Assembly: GCA_009778385.1 (NCBI GenBank)
Contig: WRJX01000104.1
Span: 62,001-126,000 of the forward strand
Length of the DNA stretch: 64,000 nt
Origin: Candidatus Bathycorpusculum sp.
GTDB lineage: Archaea > Thermoproteota > Bathyarchaeia > Bathyarchaeales > Bathycorpusculaceae
Direction of reading: 5' to 3'
The notes below the pieces were generated by a model. It ran no database searches. It was not told the DNA's origin and was given only the letters and a program-made list of their open reading frames with translations. The first letter of the stretch is position 1, and every line of letters begins with the position of its first letter. This document shows positions 34,215 to 44,151 of the stretch, one piece after another. Made by a program: the position numbers and the translations under genes.

Positions 34215-35029
34215 TGTTTTTCTACCTTTTTTGTTTGTTCTTCAAATTCTTTAAGTTGCTGCCCAAAAATTTTTGTTGCTTCTTGAAGCACTCGTTCAGG
34301 TGGAAGCGCACCTGTTGACTCTAAATTAATGATAAAATTATTTTTTTCCCATTCAACTTTAATCAAGGAAGGCTTTTTTGGACAGGCATCAACACAATCC
34401 ATACAGAGATTGCATGAATACAAGTCACGAACATCAACTTTACCACCTTTGATTTCTAACACTTTTTTAGGGCAGATGTTAACGCATTTTTGACAGTCTT
34501 CACATAACTCTGCAGGTGTTGTAATTTTTGGATAATATTTGTATGCAGAGACACAAACTGGTTGCCATTTTACATGGGTTTTACCTGTACCAAGTCTTGC
34601 GTAGGCTTCAAGTTTTAACTTTTGACCTTTTGCAAGTTTGACGATTGGAATTTTATCGGATACAGGAACGATTTCAGGGTTTTCAGAAACAAGTTCACCA
34701 CTGTAAACGGTTCGTGTACCATCTTTTGCCTCTGCGTCTAAAGTTAATGTAACACGGCACTGTGGACAACCAAATTCATTTTGACAGGAACATTCTTCAG
34801 GAGTGTTATAATTGTCAAGATCTGTTTTTAGTGGAGTAAGACCAAGTCTGTGAGCAATAATTTCATCCTGCAAAATGGATGAGTTATCGATCATTACAAC
34901 CTCGTCAATTGCCATACAGTGAACATGAGCAAGTGATATTCGACGAAGAGCATTCATTAAAGAAACATCTGTGTCTCTTACAATTACACGAATTATATTA
35001 TCAGTTTTTTCAAGGATTTCAATTTTCAC
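34211..35029 (-). CDS. rpoD: DNA-directed RNA polymerase subunit D (Rpo3) with two 4Fe-4S motifs
   Basis: Assembly-platform subunit (alpha/RPB3 homologue), 272 aa. The dimerisation domain starts with NALRRISLAHVHCMAIDEV. An inserted ferredoxin-like domain (about residues 165-220) carries two complete cysteine groups, CEDCQKCVNICPK and CNLCMDCVDACPK, each suited to one [4Fe-4S] cluster. A CSCQNEFGCPQC segment near residue 80 could bind zinc. Many archaea have lost one or both clusters; here both look intact. It is preceded by a 105-bp gap to rps11. Confidence 0.95.
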   Translation of the reverse strand: MKIEILEKTDNIIRVIVRDTDVSLMNALRRISLAHVHCMAIDEVVMIDNSSILQDEIIAHRLGLTPLKTDLDNYNTPEECSCQNEFGCPQCRVTLTLDAEAKDGTRTVYSGELVSENPEIVPVSDKIPIVKLAKGQKLKLEAYARLGTGKTHVKWQPVCVSAYKYYPKITTPAELCEDCQKCVNICPKKVLEIKGGKVDVRDLYSCNLCMDCVDACPKKPSLIKVEWEKNNFIINLESTGALPPERVLQEATKIFGQQLKEFEEQTKKVEKQ

Positions 35030-35134
35030 TTGCTAAGACACTCCAACAATAGATGCAAATTTGGTTTGCGTTTCAATAATTGTTTCAGGGCATTATTTCA
35101 ATTTTTCTATTAAGCAAATAAGGAAAAGGGAAGT

Positions 35135-35536
35135 TTAAACTCTTCTGCCTCGTCTGCCACCAGGTCTTCGTGTGCCATCATGAGGAATTGGGGTTACTTC
35201 TTCGATGCGTTCAATGCGGAAACCAAATCGGGCAAGGGCTCTGATTGCTGCTTGTGCACCAGGACCAGGAGTTCTTGGACCACTACCGCCAGGCGCACGA
35301 ACTTTAATGTGGATAGCTGTGACGCCTTTGTCTCTTGCAACTTCTGCTGCTCCTGTCGCTGCACGCATAGCTGCATATGGTGATGATTCCATGCGGTCAG
35401 CTTTGACGAACATACCGCCTGTTGTGCGTGCAATTGTTTCTGCGCCACTGATGTCGGTTATGTGGATTAGTGTGTTGTTGTAGGAACTAAAGATGTGGAC
35501 TATACCCCATTTCTCATTACGTTTACTGTTACTCAA
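35135..35536 (-). CDS. rps11: 30S ribosomal protein uS11
   Basis: 133 aa. Conserved [34 protein letters not shown], and the Arg/Gly-rich C-terminus [19 protein letters not shown] typical of archaeal uS11. It overlaps rps4 by 4 bp. Confidence 0.96.
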   Translation of the reverse strand: MSNSKRNEKWGIVHIFSSYNNTLIHITDISGAETIARTTGGMFVKADRMESSPYAAMRAATGAAEVARDKGVTAIHIKVRAPGGSGPRTPGPGAQAAIRALARFGFRIERIEEVTPIPHDGTRRPGGRRGRRV

Positions 35537-36123
35537 AATCTGCCGCCTCCACGTCCGCCTCTCCTACCTCGAGTAGGTTGTCGGATTTCACGTTCTTTTG
35601 CGACCAAGGTTAAACTTACTCGTAATGAGTGGTCTTGGTTTGATACCGCACTTGTCATAGAGTAAGTAATCTGTGCTTCTTCTGCCTTTGGCACGACGTA
35701 ACCAGGGATTGTTACTCTACGGTTGTTAATTGATATGTGACCGTGAGTGATTAGTTGGCGTGATTGGAATATTGTCCGCGTCAAACTCTTTCGGAAGACA
35801 ATTGTTTGTAGTCTTCGTTCTAAGATGTCTTCAATAGTTAAGTCTAAGACATTATCTAAAACAGCTGTCTCCTGTAATATACCTAGCTTCTTTAAGCGAG
35901 CTAGCAATTCACCTTCCATTTTTGCACGTTCTTCAGGTGTTTTACTGATCAATGAACGCGCAATGCCTCTTACTTTAGACAGGTATGTTTTGTGACGCCA
36001 GAGCTCGTGTTTGTTTCTTAAGCCGTATTGACCTAAGAGTTTAAGCTCTTCTTGAAGAATATCTTTGCGCCAACGGAAACGTGGCGTTTCGAATTTCTTA
36101 CGCTGCTTCTTTGGATCTCCCAC
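35533..36123 (-). CDS. rps4: 30S ribosomal protein uS4
   Basis: 196 aa, archaeal form without the bacterial N-terminal zinc site. Opens with [18 protein letters not shown], then the S4 domain ([17 protein letters not shown]-like: [20 protein letters not shown]). A Gly/Arg-rich tail [12 protein letters not shown] may contact rRNA. Two bp separate it from rps13. Confidence 0.96.
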   Translation of the reverse strand: MGDPKKQRKKFETPRFRWRKDILQEELKLLGQYGLRNKHELWRHKTYLSKVRGIARSLISKTPEERAKMEGELLARLKKLGILQETAVLDNVLDLTIEDILERRLQTIVFRKSLTRTIFQSRQLITHGHISINNRRVTIPGYVVPKAEEAQITYSMTSAVSNQDHSLRVSLTLVAKEREIRQPTRGRRGGRGGGRF

Positions 36124-36125
36124 GA

Positions 36126-36611
36126 TTATTTACCTCCTTCAGATCCGCCTGACTTTTGCTGTAAAGTCTTCTTCTTAACGCCCAAGGCTTTGCCTGCACG
36201 TCCAGTGGTCTTTGTCCTTTGACCGCGAACTTTTAAGCTGTAAGCATGACGGTATCCACGCCAAGAACGGATTTCTTTAGCTTGATCAATGTCAGTCTTG
36301 ACTTTGAAAATTAAATCAGCACTCAACAGATGTGCATCTTTACCTGTTTCGGAATCTTTTTGTCTATTATAGAGCCAGCTAGGTATGCCATATTTTGCTG
36401 GATCTCGTATTACATCCTCTATTTTTGCGATGTCTGAATCTGTGATGAAACCTACTCGCAAGTCTGGATTAACGCCGGCTTTTTTAAGAACAGCGTTGGA
36501 CAGGCTCATGTTGATGCCCCTAACCCGTTTTACTGCATAAGAAGTTTTAAGGGTGCCCGGTGAATCAGAGCCCATGATACGTACTATGTGACGAAATTCC
36601 TGTGACGACAT
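36126..36611 (-). CDS. rps13: 30S ribosomal protein uS13
   Basis: 161 aa. Contains FRHIVRIMGSDSPGTLKTSY, VKRVRGINMSLSNAVLKKAG and the C-terminal RNA-binding part SWRGYRHAYSLKVRGQRTK with TTGRAGKALGVKKK. First gene of the operon; its promoter must lie in the roughly 200 bp to its right, upstream of the ABC exporter's end. Confidence 0.96.
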   Translation of the reverse strand: MSSQEFRHIVRIMGSDSPGTLKTSYAVKRVRGINMSLSNAVLKKAGVNPDLRVGFITDSDIAKIEDVIRDPAKYGIPSWLYNRQKDSETGKDAHLLSADLIFKVKTDIDQAKEIRSWRGYRHAYSLKVRGQRTKTTGRAGKALGVKKKTLQQKSGGSEGGK

Positions 36612-36814
36612 TCTAAATTATCTTCCGTTTTAACTTGAAGCATATACGAAATGAAGCAGTATTTATTTAAACCTTCCCTTGCCAGAATATTCGTTTAATG
36701 AAATCTATAATTGCTAACTACCTCAACAGAGTGCTTAACAGATAGATTAGAAGGCAACTTTAGGTGTATCAATCAATACTAAAAAATCTGTTGTTGGAAA
36801 TCAGGCTTTTTGTC

Positions 36815-38218
36815 TTACATTTTCATCAAGTTATTTGGCAATTGTTTGTTAAATCTTAGTATTATCATTGTACCGATAAAACACATACTCAATAATAAAA
36901 GAAATAACCCACCGATACAAGTAACCAGCATTTGAGGGGATATAGTTACATTAGGAAGAATAAAGAAAAAATTAAAGAACATTCCAACTGTGATTCCTAT
37001 GATAGCTGAAGGAAAAATAAAAGTTAAACTCTCCATAAGCACTATTTTTGCATTATAATCACTTTTAGCACCCATAGCCCGCAGAATGCCAAAGTCATGC
37101 ATACGTCCAGAAAAAGAAACGAGCAAACAATTAAGCAGACCAATCATTGTAGTTATAACCGACAATATTGGAAAAGGCAGAATAGAAAGCCAGACATTAT
37201 CAATATTTGATAAACTCAATTGATGAACTCTATCAAGATGTAAAGTACTTAGACCATATTGGTCAGCTAAGTTTTCGATTTCAGAAATAGCGGCTTCATC
37301 TTGCACTTTAACTAGTACAAGATTTTGTGCTGCCATAGAGTTAAGCTTTTGAAGTGAGTCAAGGGGCACATAAATAACAAAGCCCTGATTAACAGGGTCT
37401 AAGGTAACATTACCTATTGGAAATTCTTTTCTGTCGCTTGAATCATCGGAGTTTATCACAATTTTTTGTTTAAGGGGTTTATCAAAGATGCTTTGCCCCA
37501 AAGAGGCCCCGATTATTGTTGTATTTGAGTTTAAAAACATGTTTTGCATTAACAAATTATCCGCAATAGAGTCAGCGTTTACCCCAACTATCAATGCAGT
37601 AGTAGACCGCACATTAGTGGGACCATAAGTTACGTAGTAAGGGCCATCAGCACCAGCAACAATTTCTGAAGTTTGCACCTCTACAACAGTACCTACCATT
37701 ATTAACCGATTGTCGATAATATTTATCTGTTGAATATTGGTTAATTTCTCAAGGAAACTTTCATCAATAAAGAATTGCGGTTCAAGAAAATTGAAGGTAT
37801 CAAGGGTGGTATTTAACGTGTCAATCATCATAGCTGCATATTCATCTATAACTTGCTTGTTTCCTATAGCGATAACGTTTTGGCCGAAAGAATTATCTAC
37901 ATAGTTTCGTGTTGTTGACCAAGCCACCACACCACCTGCTAATGATACAGTCATTAGAAAAATGCAAAGTGTTAGGCAGACAATAGCAGTTTTTGACTTT
38001 GACCTACTTCTAATCATGCCTTTAAAAACTACTTGAAGTATCCAAGGTAATCGGTCTATAAATTTTCTTAGGCCTACAAGCTGTTCTTTAATAAAGTCAA
38101 AGTTTTGCGTGTCCCCAGCAAACAAATTTACTGGAGTGACTTTAAAAAATTGTTCAGCTTTACGGCTTGAAATAACCCAAGAAACACAAAAAAAGACTAC
38201 TAAGAGCCCCAAGAACAT
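36815..38218 (-). CDS. FtsX-type ABC permease, C-terminal part (same frame as 38231..38692, separated by one TAG)
   Basis: A 467-aa protein starting with a TM segment (MFLGLLVVFFCVSWVIS), then a cytosolic stretch, another TM (KTAIVCLTLCIFLMTVSLAG), a ~230-residue extracytoplasmic MacB-like domain (about residues 95-330), and a C-terminal FtsX domain of three TMs with FGILRAMGAKSDYNAKIV. The upstream ORF ends in TAG at 38233-38231, and the frame continues from that TAG through four sense codons to this ATG. The two halves are therefore one frame interrupted by a single amber codon, giving a ~625-aa double-FtsX permease if read through. Confidence 0.8.
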   Translation of the reverse strand: MFLGLLVVFFCVSWVISSRKAEQFFKVTPVNLFAGDTQNFDFIKEQLVGLRKFIDRLPWILQVVFKGMIRSRSKSKTAIVCLTLCIFLMTVSLAGGVVAWSTTRNYVDNSFGQNVIAIGNKQVIDEYAAMMIDTLNTTLDTFNFLEPQFFIDESFLEKLTNIQQINIIDNRLIMVGTVVEVQTSEIVAGADGPYYVTYGPTNVRSTTALIVGVNADSIADNLLMQNMFLNSNTTIIGASLGQSIFDKPLKQKIVINSDDSSDRKEFPIGNVTLDPVNQGFVIYVPLDSLQKLNSMAAQNLVLVKVQDEAAISEIENLADQYGLSTLHLDRVHQLSLSNIDNVWLSILPFPILSVITTMIGLLNCLLVSFSGRMHDFGILRAMGAKSDYNAKIVLMESLTFIFPSAIIGITVGMFFNFFFILPNVTISPQMLVTCIGGLFLLLLSMCFIGTMIILRFNKQLPNNLMKM

Positions 38219-38230
38219 AAAGAAAGATAC

Positions 38231-38692
38231 CTAGCCTTGAGATAAGAGTGCACCAGGCAAAAAAATCGCAGAATAAACAATAAATGTGATTGAACCAAGC
38301 AGTCCACCTAAGACACAGCCATAAATAATTATTAGCAATGGTTCAGCCATAACATAAGAGAAACCAATATCATCTTTGCTACCTAACGCCTTTATTAAAC
38401 CTACATCTTTTTGTCGATCAGCCATCATTGATGTAAAAAGAAAATAAATTACAACCATACCAACAAGAAAAATAAGAGCAGTATCAAAGTAGATAAATTG
38501 AGCAATTGTACTTGATAAAAAATTTACGAACCTAGTTCCTACATGTGAACCAAAAAGTAGACCAAACCCCTGGCCGAGTAAAATTAGGAAAATAGTGCTT
38601 GCTATACATATGACTAAGCCAATGAGGGCTATCGCAGGCTGAAATTTTCTATGTTTAAATGCTTTTTTAGCGAACTCAAAATTGTCTAGCAA
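38231..38692 (-). CDS. FtsX-type ABC permease, N-terminal part (amber-terminated)
   Basis: A 153-aa segment with TM1 (AIALIGLVICIASTIFLILL) and the first FtsX domain: TMs around residues 62-85 and 108-145 with the typical DRQKDVGLIKALGSKDDIGF cytosolic loop between them. It lacks the extracytoplasmic and second FtsX domains, which follow in the same frame after the TAG. It overlaps the ATPase gene by 17 bp, so ATPase and permease are coupled. Alone it would be a truncated, probably non-functional permease unless it assembles with the downstream half. Confidence 0.78.
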   Translation of the reverse strand: MLDNFEFAKKAFKHRKFQPAIALIGLVICIASTIFLILLGQGFGLLFGSHVGTRFVNFLSSTIAQFIYFDTALIFLVGMVVIYFLFTSMMADRQKDVGLIKALGSKDDIGFSYVMAEPLLIIIYGCVLGGLLGSITFIVYSAIFLPGALLSQG

Positions 38693-39383
38693 TATTTACT
38701 ATTCTCCCTTTTTCAAGTCTCATAGTGGCATCAGCGAGCTCAACTATGCGTTCATCATGCGTCACAATAATCATGGTTTTCTTTTGAGTTTTACTTATCT
38801 GCTTTAAGAAAGTTATAATTTCTCTACCTGTAGTCCAATCTAGATTTCCTGTAGGTTCATCAGCTAGGATTAATGGAGGGTCGTTGGCAAGCGCTCTTGC
38901 TACGGCTACTCTTTGTTGTTCACCGCAACTCATTTGAAAAGGAAGATGGTCAGCCCTATTTGCTAAACCGACCAGATTCAATAGTTCCTCTGCTCGTTTT
39001 TTGATTAATTGTTCATCTTCAAAATTAGCTAGCTTCATAGGGAATTGGATGTTTTCAATGGAAGTTAGTGTGGATATGAGATTATAAGTTTGAAAGATAA
39101 AACCGATATTTGAAGATCTAAATGAGGAGAGAGCTTCATCATTTAGAGATGAGAGGTCTGTGTTACATACTTTAATTGTACCACTTGAGGGCTTATCCAA
39201 TCCACCTATAAGGTTTAGCAAGGTGCTTTTGCCAGAACCTGAATGACCAAGAATAACAATGAACTCGCCTAAAGCAATTTCAAATGTTGCAGTATCTAAT
39301 GCTAATATTTTTGCATTCTGAAAATCGAACTCTTTAGTTAGCTTTAATGCCTCCACGGCACTAATTCGTTTATCATTACCCAT
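38676..39383 (-). CDS. ABC transporter ATP-binding protein (MacB/LolD-like)
   Basis: A 235-aa ATPase that powers the adjacent FtsX-type permease, a class that exports lipoproteins, peptides or drugs, or transmits force across the membrane. Walker [10 protein letters not shown] (~45), Q-loop IFQTYNLIS, Walker [13 protein letters not shown] and the switch His in VTHDE are intact. The signature reads MSCGEQQR instead of LSGGEQQR, with Cys at the second position where Gly is usual. Substrate unknown. Confidence 0.92.
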   Translation of the reverse strand: MGNDKRISAVEALKLTKEFDFQNAKILALDTATFEIALGEFIVILGHSGSGKSTLLNLIGGLDKPSSGTIKVCNTDLSSLNDEALSSFRSSNIGFIFQTYNLISTLTSIENIQFPMKLANFEDEQLIKKRAEELLNLVGLANRADHLPFQMSCGEQQRVAVARALANDPPLILADEPTGNLDWTTGREIITFLKQISKTQKKTMIIVTHDERIVELADATMRLEKGRIVNIARQF

Positions 39384-39751
39384 GGACCTCTATCTCCAAA
39401 TTTAACTTGATAAGCGCAAGCTAGAAAATAGGCTCATTAAAAGCCCGCTATGCGCCCATATTCAAGCACCGCCAATTCCAAGAGGAAGTTGACCCTATTT
39501 ATATTGGATAAAAAGTATCGCCTATTGCTTAAAAACTCTGTGTATTTAGCTGAGAAGGTCTACAAACAATCTTGTAATCCAGTATGATATTGTCTATGAA
39601 TTTGGTAGAGCTAATGCACTTCAACCTTGAGTTACCCAAAAACAAAATCTTGCAAACTTAAAGACCAGAAAATCCATTCTAACCTAACTCACAGTTATCT
39701 ATGCAAAAATTTATGCAATCAGTAATGGCTAAAAAATAAGTCGAAAATAGG
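39384..39751. other. intergenic region, no gene seen
   Basis: 368 bp between the ABC ATPase start and the end of pcc1, both leftward genes. It should hold the ABC-operon promoter. I find no ORF, RNA or strong repeat. Confidence 0.5.
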
Positions 39752-40009
39752 TTACATATATTCGGCTACTTCAACAACATTTACGGTTGAGGCAATCCAA
39801 CGTAAATAAGCATTAATCGTTGCACGTAGAGCAATAGTATCTTCAGCATCTACCGTTAAAACAAGAAAACTTTCTTGTACTTGCAGATTCACGCTTGCTC
39901 GATGAGTGACAGGTGAATTAACTTCAGGCCTTAGTGCTGCAACTGCGGCAGAAAGTTGTTTGGGATCACAAAATTTTAGACGGATAGACGCTTTAACCTT
40001 AGTTGCCAT
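39752..40009 (-). CDS. pcc1: KEOPS complex subunit Pcc1
   Basis: An 85-aa member of the Pcc1/CTAG family that binds tRNA and dimerises in the KEOPS complex. Pattern: KASIRLKFCDPKQLSAAVAA, a central strand SFLVLTVDAED, and the helix TIALRATINAYLRWIA. It ends the proteasome-SBDS-exosome-eL43 string, its usual archaeal neighbourhood. It works with Kae1 and Bud32 encoded at 12.9-14.6 kb; Cgi121 is not in the window. Confidence 0.9.
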   Translation of the reverse strand: MATKVKASIRLKFCDPKQLSAAVAALRPEVNSPVTHRASVNLQVQESFLVLTVDAEDTIALRATINAYLRWIASTVNVVEVAEYM

Positions 40010-40107
40010 CAGATCTCACTTCTGAAACTAAAGGGAGTATTCAAATAAATAAGGTCTAAGTAAAAATAAACAAAAATGAAAATAAATTAAAGAAGAAAAG
40101 AAGACGT

Positions 40108-40437
40108 TTACTCGACTTCTTCAGATGTTACTGCTTCAACTGTTGGAGCAGCGGTTTTTGCGGCTTCTTCAGCTGCACCTTTTGCAGATCGTTTAGCTAT
40201 AACACCTAGTTTTGTTATTGGAGTGTATGCTCCACCTGCATAGGTATAGTTACATTTACCGCATTGCCAGACACCAACACTAACACGGTGTACTCTTATG
40301 AAACCGCATTGTGGGCATTTGTGAGGCTTCTTTAATTCAGTTATCACTTTCACGTAGCGTTTCCTAACTGTGGAGCCGTAACGTGCGCCTAAGCCACGAG
40401 TTGAACCAACTTTCTTCATTTTCGGCAACTTTTTCAC
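40108..40437 (-). CDS. rpl37ae: 50S ribosomal protein eL43 (L37Ae)
   Basis: 109 aa. The RNA-binding start GLGARYGSTVRKRYVKV is followed by a C4 zinc finger (CPQCGF...CGKCNY). The tail is an Ala/Glu-rich extension of ~25 residues (AAEEAAKTAAPTVEAVTSEE) beyond the usual end, of unknown purpose. Overlaps rrp42 by 4 bp. Confidence 0.94.
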   Translation of the reverse strand: MKKLPKMKKVGSTRGLGARYGSTVRKRYVKVITELKKPHKCPQCGFIRVHRVSVGVWQCGKCNYTYAGGAYTPITKLGVIAKRSAKGAAEEAAKTAAPTVEAVTSEEVE

Positions 40438-41225
40438 CAGTTAAATTTTTTGCGCAGTTCTTCTGCTTTTGCTTGTGCAAGCTTTGAAGCATCTAAAATC
40501 TGTTGCGGTGTAAAATAGCCGGAACCGCCTTTCTGAACAGCACAAATGTTACCCTTCTCGTTGACTGCTATAGAGATTCTTGAATCCATCACTTGTTCTT
40601 CTTCAAGTTGTGGATCAATGACTAGTTGGTTGTTGATTTTACCGATTGTAACAGTGATTGGACGACTCTTCATTGGTAACTGTGTGTAGCCTTGCTTGAT
40701 TTTCAGTTCGCCATCTTTTAACTCATAGTTAGGCAGTTTAGTGTTTCGCAATGCAGCCAAGGCGGCTAATGCGGAAGCATCAATTAGGTTACCGTCATAG
40801 TTAAGGACGTAAACGTCTATGAAAACGACAAAGACTTTTTTACCTGCTTCAATACATAGCTTTTCTGTGTCGATAGCATGTGATTCACGGAGTCCACGGT
40901 CAACGATTCTTGCTAGTTCAATGCTATTTTCATCTGGTGGTCCTGGCTCAAAGTTTGGCGAAGCTAAAGGTACAAGTTCAGCGTTTACTGTCTGTACGCC
41001 TTCATTTGGCGTGTCTGAGAATGGTTCGCCAGTTTCAACTTTAACTCCAACTAGAACCTCAGTTTTTCCTAGGTAAATACGTGCTGAACCTTCTGCTTTT
41101 TCAATTACACCTTCCTCAATTTTGATTGGTCGATAGTCTTGCAGACCACGTTCATCTAAACGTTTACCATTTTCGATGTGTTGACTAATTTGCTTCAGTC
41201 TAACTCTTGTAATAAGTGATGACAT
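40434..41225 (-). CDS. rrp42: archaeal exosome subunit Rrp42
   Basis: Non-catalytic RNase PH-fold subunit of the hexameric exosome ring, 263 aa. RLDERGLQDYRPIKIEEGVI, ARIYLGKTEVLVGVKVETG, and FVVFIDVYVLNYDGNLIDAS are visible. It lacks the paired Asp active-site motif of Rrp41, as expected. Shares one base (41225) with the rrp41 stop. It contributes RNA- and phosphate-binding residues at the interface with Rrp41. Confidence 0.95.
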   Translation of the reverse strand: MSSLITRVRLKQISQHIENGKRLDERGLQDYRPIKIEEGVIEKAEGSARIYLGKTEVLVGVKVETGEPFSDTPNEGVQTVNAELVPLASPNFEPGPPDENSIELARIVDRGLRESHAIDTEKLCIEAGKKVFVVFIDVYVLNYDGNLIDASALAALAALRNTKLPNYELKDGELKIKQGYTQLPMKSRPITVTIGKINNQLVIDPQLEEEQVMDSRISIAVNEKGNICAVQKGGSGYFTPQQILDASKLAQAKAEELRKKFNW

Positions 41226-41977
41226 TACTCGTCTACCTCTTTTTCTTCTTCTACGTCTTTAACAACCATATATTTGGTTTTCAACGCTTCTTTTTGCATC
41301 TCGTAGATTTTTTTGCATCCACCCATAGCCAAATCTACAGCTTGCTGGAATTCATCTGGGGTAAGAATACCATCCATTTGAAGCAGTGTAATAGCGTTTA
41401 ACGATGGCATATAAGCGACTGGAACGTCTGCGGCACCAAGCTTGTCTTCTGCATCGTACAAATCAAGGACAACTGTGTCATCAACTTTGCCAGCTGCACA
41501 AGCAACTACAAGGTCACGCATTGGAACACCAGCGTCAGCAATTGCTAAAGCAGCAGCTGTAATGCTTGCGCATCTTGTTCCACCATCTGCTTGCAATACT
41601 TCAATAAACACGTCTACGCCTGTTCGTGGGTAAAGTTCCAAAAATAGTGCGGGTTCAAGTGATTCACGGATGACTTTGGAGAGTTCTACTTCTCTTCTAG
41701 ATGGTGCGGGCGACTTTCGTTCTGGAACTGAGAATGGAGCCATGTGATAACGGCATCTTAGGACCATTCTGTCTGCAAGAGCTAAGTGTTTTGGATGCAT
41801 CTCTCTTGGACCAAAAGCTGCGGCTAAAATCTTATTTTTGCCATGTTCAATGTAAGCTGAACCATCAGCGTTTGAAAGCACACCAACTTGAAGCTTTAGA
41901 GGTCGAAGTTCATCTGCTTTGCGACCATCCAATCTTACACCTTTTTTGTCAATAAGTCTATCAGATTTATCATTCAT
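41225..41977 (-). CDS. rrp41: archaeal exosome catalytic subunit Rrp41
   Basis: Phosphorolytic 3'-5' exoribonuclease subunit, 250 aa. Contains [38 protein letters not shown], and the active-site acidic motif [15 protein letters not shown] with the metal-binding aspartates. An acidic Glu-rich C-terminus (VEEEKEVDE) follows. It overlaps rrp4 by 8 bp. Confidence 0.96.
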   Translation of the reverse strand: MNDKSDRLIDKKGVRLDGRKADELRPLKLQVGVLSNADGSAYIEHGKNKILAAAFGPREMHPKHLALADRMVLRCRYHMAPFSVPERKSPAPSRREVELSKVIRESLEPALFLELYPRTGVDVFIEVLQADGGTRCASITAAALAIADAGVPMRDLVVACAAGKVDDTVVLDLYDAEDKLGAADVPVAYMPSLNAITLLQMDGILTPDEFQQAVDLAMGGCKKIYEMQKEALKTKYMVVKDVEEEKEVDE

Positions 41978-42710
41978 TCTTAGGTTCCTCCACGTTTACG
42001 TTATTTTCTTTAAGCAGTTGTGTAATGCGATCAGTTAGACCACTTGTATGTGATTCCTGCTCGATTTTTCTAATCGCTGTAATGGCAAGCTCTTCATCTT
42101 CAGGAGTCTTGCCAGTAACTAGAATTACTCCGTTGAGTCCAAGGATAATTTGACAGTTTGTTTCCTGTTTAATCATGGAAATCATTGAACCTTTTCGACC
42201 TATGACTCGGGGGATCTTAGTTGGTACAACATGAAGGATTTGCCCCCGTGTGATTTTTCCAAGGCCGGGTTCTCCAACGGTAAGTTGCGGGTCATGTAAT
42301 CGATCGTATGAAGCGATTTTTGCAACAATTAAATCGCCTGCGGTTAGAACTGTAGATAGTTCGTCATTTTGAGGCTTAAAAGGCCTGTTTAAAACATCTG
42401 ATGCTCTTAGCATTGCATTGTAGGGTGACTTAATGTTAACTGTCCAACCGTTGAACCCTACTTCCATGACAGTTCCTATGACTATGTCACCTACTTTAGG
42501 TACGTAAAAAGCCCTAAGCGCAACCATGTTGATTTTTTTGTTATCGCTATCTACAAGTCCAATTCGTTGGGCATAGATTTTGTTTTCTTCAGCATACGTG
42601 TTTTCGCCGGGTAAATAGTCGCCTTCTGCAAGCAATTCTCCAGGCGTAACAAGCTGTTTTTTTTCAAAGAATGTTGGCATAAATTTTTCATCCAGATTTT
42701 CGTTTTCCAT
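41970..42710 (-). CDS. rrp4: exosome RNA-binding cap subunit Rrp4
   Basis: 246 aa with the three-domain order of Rrp4: N-terminal domain ([20 protein letters not shown]), S1 domain ([20 protein letters not shown]), and a KH domain with the loop [12 protein letters not shown]. It forms the trimeric cap feeding RNA to the Rrp41-Rrp42 ring. Csl4 and DnaG are not in the window. It lies 15 bp after the SBDS gene. Confidence 0.95.
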   Translation of the reverse strand: MENENLDEKFMPTFFEKKQLVTPGELLAEGDYLPGENTYAEENKIYAQRIGLVDSDNKKINMVALRAFYVPKVGDIVIGTVMEVGFNGWTVNIKSPYNAMLRASDVLNRPFKPQNDELSTVLTAGDLIVAKIASYDRLHDPQLTVGEPGLGKITRGQILHVVPTKIPRVIGRKGSMISMIKQETNCQIILGLNGVILVTGKTPEDEELAITAIRKIEQESHTSGLTDRITQLLKENNVNVEEPKNE

Positions 42711-42725
42711 TATTTTTTCATTATT

Positions 42726-43415
42726 TTAAGATATTATTTTTGCTTCGCCACTTCCCTTAGTTGCGTCACCAAGTTTGTTTAACACTGAAGCATAGACACC
42801 GGCAGGCACTTCGATTTCTCCATACCAAGAACCGTCACCGCGCCATTCTTCACGTTTAAGAACCCCAAAAGTTTTGATTGTTCCATAAGCCCTTGAAGCG
42901 TATTGTGAAGGTATTTTTATTGCAACAACGACTTGCTCGATCTTTAAAGCCAAAATGGGTCTAAGCAGTTTAACTATGTCTTTTGCTTGTTCCTCCACTG
43001 ACTTGTAAGGATCAATGGGGTAACGTATTTGCTCCATAGCGTTTTCAATACGTGCTGGTGGATGGGGCAGATTTGTTTTGGGATCAACTGCTTGGCGAGA
43101 GATAAAATCAATAATTTGTCTGCGTTTATCTTCGACCATTTTGCGTCTTTGGTCGGTTGTTAACTGTAAGGTGCCTCTTTTTAAAATTTCATCCGCAATT
43201 TTCAATGGGTCAATTGTCTTGAAAACTTTTTTCATTGCTTCTTCGGAAACTTTTGTACCCTTATTTGCGTCAGAAAAAATTATTTCAGCGGCTAAAACTT
43301 CAGTTATTGCTGAAGCTTTGCCGTTGTGATATTCTAACGCTTTTTGAGGTTTTACCAAGATTTCGAAGTGCTCATCATCTTTGGTTAAGCGTGCAATGGT
43401 GAATTTTTCACTCAT
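42726..43415 (-). CDS. ribosome maturation protein SBDS
   Basis: 229 aa, the archaeal SBDS/Sdo1 homologue that helps release aIF6 from the large subunit. The N-terminal FYSH domain ([36 protein letters not shown]) is followed by the helical middle ([15 protein letters not shown]) and the C-terminal ferredoxin-like domain ([16 protein letters not shown]). Start ATG 43415. Positioned between psmA and rrp4, as in many archaea. Confidence 0.95.
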   Translation of the reverse strand: MSEKFTIARLTKDDEHFEILVKPQKALEYHNGKASAITEVLAAEIIFSDANKGTKVSEEAMKKVFKTIDPLKIADEILKRGTLQLTTDQRRKMVEDKRRQIIDFISRQAVDPKTNLPHPPARIENAMEQIRYPIDPYKSVEEQAKDIVKLLRPILALKIEQVVVAIKIPSQYASRAYGTIKTFGVLKREEWRGDGSWYGEIEVPAGVYASVLNKLGDATKGSGEAKIIS

Positions 43416-43422
43416 CACAACG

Positions 43423-44151
43423 TCACTTGCTTGAACCCAATTCTTTAGTGTAAGCGTCTATTTTCTCGTCAGAGAGCATTTCGAGTTTTTTAGTCGCAGT
43501 AGGTATGATTGCTATTTTGATTCGTGGTGGAAGTTGTCTTGCTTCTAAAGCTTTTATTAAGCATTTTACTGCAAGTTTTGTTATGTCCTCGAGACTCATG
43601 GTTTCCTTGTATTCTTCTTTGAGAATATTTAGAACGGTTTCTCTTCCTGCGCCTAAGGCAGTTGCTTTGTAGCCTCTGTAAGTTCCGCTGGGGTGTGTTC
43701 CGAAAACGCGTGAACCGGTTTTGTCGACCCCTGCGAAGATAATAGATACACCAAAGGGTCTTACACCGGCATGTTGTGTATACATTTGTTGTATGTCACA
43801 GATGCGTTTGGTTACAACTTCAACGTCTATGGGTTCATCGTAAGTTAGTTTGTTACTTTGAGAGTAAACTCTTGCCTGATCAATCAGGATTCTTGCGTCG
43901 GAACTTAAACCAACAATTGCTGCGCCTATGTGATCGTCTACGCGGAAGATTTTGTAAGAGAAGCCTGCTTCTTCAAGGACTTCGAGGCTTTCTTCAGAGC
44001 CAAGCACAACGCCTTCGGCGGTTTGGATACTTAAAATAGTGGCTCCACGATTCACTAATTCCATGGCATATTCTACTTGGAAAAGTCTGCCATCAGGGGA
44101 GAAAACAGTAATTGCACGGTCATAAGCTCCGGGTGCTGCGAATACAGACAT
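43423..44151 (-). CDS. psmA: 20S proteasome alpha subunit
   Basis: 242 aa. The family N-terminus [20 protein letters not shown] with [11 protein letters not shown] forms the gate helix, and the Lys in [20 protein letters not shown] helps bind activators. [13 protein letters not shown] and [16 protein letters not shown] are conserved. It forms the outer rings with the beta subunit encoded at 7270..7983, here in the canonical string psmA-SBDS-rrp4-rrp41-rrp42. The protein ends in ELGSSK; the C-terminal HbYX of the activating ATPase would be elsewhere. Confidence 0.96.
   Translation of the reverse strand: MSVFAAPGAYDRAITVFSPDGRLFQVEYAMELVNRGATILSIQTAEGVVLGSEESLEVLEEAGFSYKIFRVDDHIGAAIVGLSSDARILIDQARVYSQSNKLTYDEPIDVEVVTKRICDIQQMYTQHAGVRPFGVSIIFAGVDKTGSRVFGTHPSGTYRGYKATALGAGRETVLNILKEEYKETMSLEDITKLAVKCLIKALEARQLPPRIKIAIIPTATKKLEMLSDEKIDAYTKELGSSK

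Noticed and set aside
36815-38692. Pyrrolysine decoding of the amber codon in the ABC permease
   Set aside because: TAG ends other intact genes in the window, no methylamine methyltransferase or pyl gene is present, and permeases are not known pyrrolysine proteins; kept only as a minor possibility.
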